Of a stretch of 64,000 bases of DNA, positions 62,713 through 64,000 are shown one piece after another. Under the pieces are notes generated by a model that did not search any database, had not been told where the DNA came from, and worked only from the letters and a program-made list of their open reading frames with translations. Numbering within the stretch: the first letter of the stretch is position 1; each line of letters starts with the position of its first letter. Origin of the DNA: Acinetobacter sp. NIPH 2699 (GTDB lineage Bacteria > Pseudomonadota > Gammaproteobacteria > Pseudomonadales > Moraxellaceae); contig NZ_JAKZGL010000003.1 of NCBI RefSeq assembly GCF_022549355.1, positions 186,001 to 250,000 of the forward strand, in the 5' to 3' direction. The position numbers and the translations under genes were made by a program.

Positions 62713-64000
62713 TTATTGGATTTGATTAATTAAATTTTCAATCCCATCACGCTCTCTTTGAGAATTTGAACCCATCGTCGGTGGTTGCTTTCTCTCTGGT
62801 GTAATGGTGCGTTCACCGCTCGGTGTTGTACCAGACAAGTCTGAAAAATCACTTTCTGCTGAGCGCATCGGTGCGGGTGGTGCAGGGCGGTAAAGTGGGC
62901 GTGCCAGTGGAGGCGATGCTCGATATTCTTTACGGTCTTCACTTTGCTGAACTTGTAGTTGATCGTGAGAAATCGGGTCTTTTGCATCTTTATCTAATCG
63001 AACCCATGCAGATGGCGTATCTTTTAAAGCATTGGCCATAAAGTTGGTCCAAATTGGAAGTGCAGCAACGCCGCCATATTCTCTGCGGCCTAACGTACGC
63101 GGTTGATCGAAACCGACCCAAGTTACCGTAACCAATTTACCATTAAAGCCAGCGAACCAAGCATCTTTGGCATCATTGGTGGTTCCTGTTTTTCCGCCTA
63201 AATCATCACGGCCAATTTTAAGTGCCGCGCGACCTGTACCATGTTGAATTACATCACGTAAAATGTTGGCCATGTCATAGGCAGAGCTTGATTTTAAAAT
63301 ACGTTGTGCTTGACGATAATCGCTATTGGTCTGGATTGGTTGTTCCGAATTATTGACAGTTAACTGAGTTTCCGATGCAGCGGTTACATTTTCTAAACTT
63401 TGGTTGGTGATTTCTGTCACCTCGGTGTCATCTGCATTTGTTTGTGGAGCGCTCGCTTTTGCATCGGCGATACATGGAATGCATGCATATTCAGGTTTGG
63501 CACTATAAATGACTTTGCCAGACGCATCTTCAATTCGCTTAATAAAATGGGGTTGGATACGATAACCACCATTTGCGAAAGTTGCATAGCCTGTTGCCAT
63601 CTGTACAGGCAAGACCTGTGGTGTTCCTAATGCAATGGTATAGTTGCGAGGAATCTGATCATCCTGCAAACCAAAATCCATAAACAGTTGACGGGTACGT
63701 TCAATACCAACATTTTGTAGTAATCGTACAGATACAGTATTTCTTGATAGATATAAAGCACGACGTAACGGAATCATGCCAAGAAAACGGCCATCTGCAT
63801 TTCTAGGAGACCATTTTCCAATGGTAATCGGGTTGTCATTCACCATACTGTAAGGGGTCATGCCGCGCTCTAATGCGAGAGCATACACAAAAGGTTTAAT
63901 GGTCGAACCTGGTTGCCTCCACCCTTGAGTGGCACGATTAAATTTCGATTGATAGAAATTATAACCACCGACAATGGCTTCGATCCCGCCATCATTTGGA
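62713..64000 (-). CDS. mrcA: Class A penicillin-binding protein 1A, C-terminal part
   Basis: The open frame runs to the right edge of the window, so only the 3' part (about 429 codons) is present. Seen: the transpeptidase Ser in QPGSTIKPFVYALALE, the SxN in YLSRNTVSV, the KTG in DLGGKTGTTND, and a region GGIEAIVGGYNFYQSKFNRATQ before the Ser motif, all as in PBP1a (PonA/MrcA). The protein makes and crosslinks glycan strands in the periplasm; the transglycosylase domain and membrane anchor lie outside. The end is a polar, Pro/Arg-rich tail. Confidence 0.93.
   Translation of the reverse strand, partial: PNDGGIEAIVGGYNFYQSKFNRATQGWRQPGSTIKPFVYALALERGMTPYSMVNDNPITIGKWSPRNADGRFLGMIPLRRALYLSRNTVSVRLLQNVGIERTRQLFMDFGLQDDQIPRNYTIALGTPQVLPVQMATGYATFANGGYRIQPHFIKRIEDASGKVIYSAKPEYACIPCIADAKASAPQTNADDTEVTEITNQSLENVTAASETQLTVNNSEQPIQTNSDYRQAQRILKSSSAYDMANILRDVIQHGTGRAALKIGRDDLGGKTGTTNDAKDAWFAGFNGKLVTVTWVGFDQPRTLGRREYGGVAALPIWTNFMANALKDTPSAWVRLDKDAKDPISHDQLQVQQSEDRKEYRASPPLARPLYRPAPPAPMRSAESDFSDLSGTTPSGERTITPERKQPPTMGSNSQRERDGIENLINQIQ

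Overview
The window looks like chromosomal DNA of an Acinetobacter species. Pointers are the AT-rich base composition, an Acr1-type fatty acyl-CoA reductase, the rsmH-ftsL-ftsI-murE-murF-mraY cluster without an mraZ in front of it, histidine genes scattered among unrelated genes, and a style of small membrane and secreted proteins familiar from that genus. The species was not determined. No insertion sequence, complete prophage or CRISPR array was seen.

Layout. 1-7.2 kb: start of an FGE-domain lipoprotein, tRNA-Ser with a possible integrase-region relic beside it, potassium transporter kup, a membrane-anchored DRGH nuclease, aquaporin aqpZ, and a divergent AraC regulator / lipid hydroxylase pair. 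7.2-15.6 kb: hisF, hisA, hisH and hisB, all on the minus strand, interleaved with homoserine kinase, a cold-shock/DUF1294 fusion, a DMT exporter, an RNase D-like exonuclease and a DUF805 protein, ending at a PanZ-like acetyltransferase. 15.6-24 kb: two tandem tRNA-Phe genes, a methyltransferase broken by an in-frame stop, a CoA-transferase, ompR-envZ, tex, and a small secreted-protein gene broken by a frameshift. 24-36.7 kb: a DUF2167 pair, AraC-azlCD, divergent SDR/LysR genes, an HD-domain protein behind a 24-bp palindrome, an MHS transporter, acr1, metY and ettA.

36.8-45.5 kb is a heavy-metal resistance block: two czcI-like genes with identical operator/promoter units, a small exported peptide between them, the CzcCBA tripartite RND pump, and the CDF exporter czcD. 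45.5-48.8 kb holds three proteins of unknown function. 48.9-52.7 kb carries three tRNA-Glu genes, one tRNA-Ala, an amino acid permease lying between tRNA-Glu copies, and gltX, all on the minus strand. After a small secreted protein and a sulfate-binding protein, 54.6-61.8 kb is the division and cell-wall operon. The window ends with rlmA and the 3' part of a class A penicillin-binding protein gene.

I found no obviously new multi-gene defence or mobile system. The most interesting items are the duplicated CzcI units with a perfectly conserved inverted-repeat operator, several strong palindromes or direct repeats that look like unassigned operators, two probable pseudogenes, the C:A mismatch shared by both tRNA-Phe genes, and a few uncharacterised proteins.
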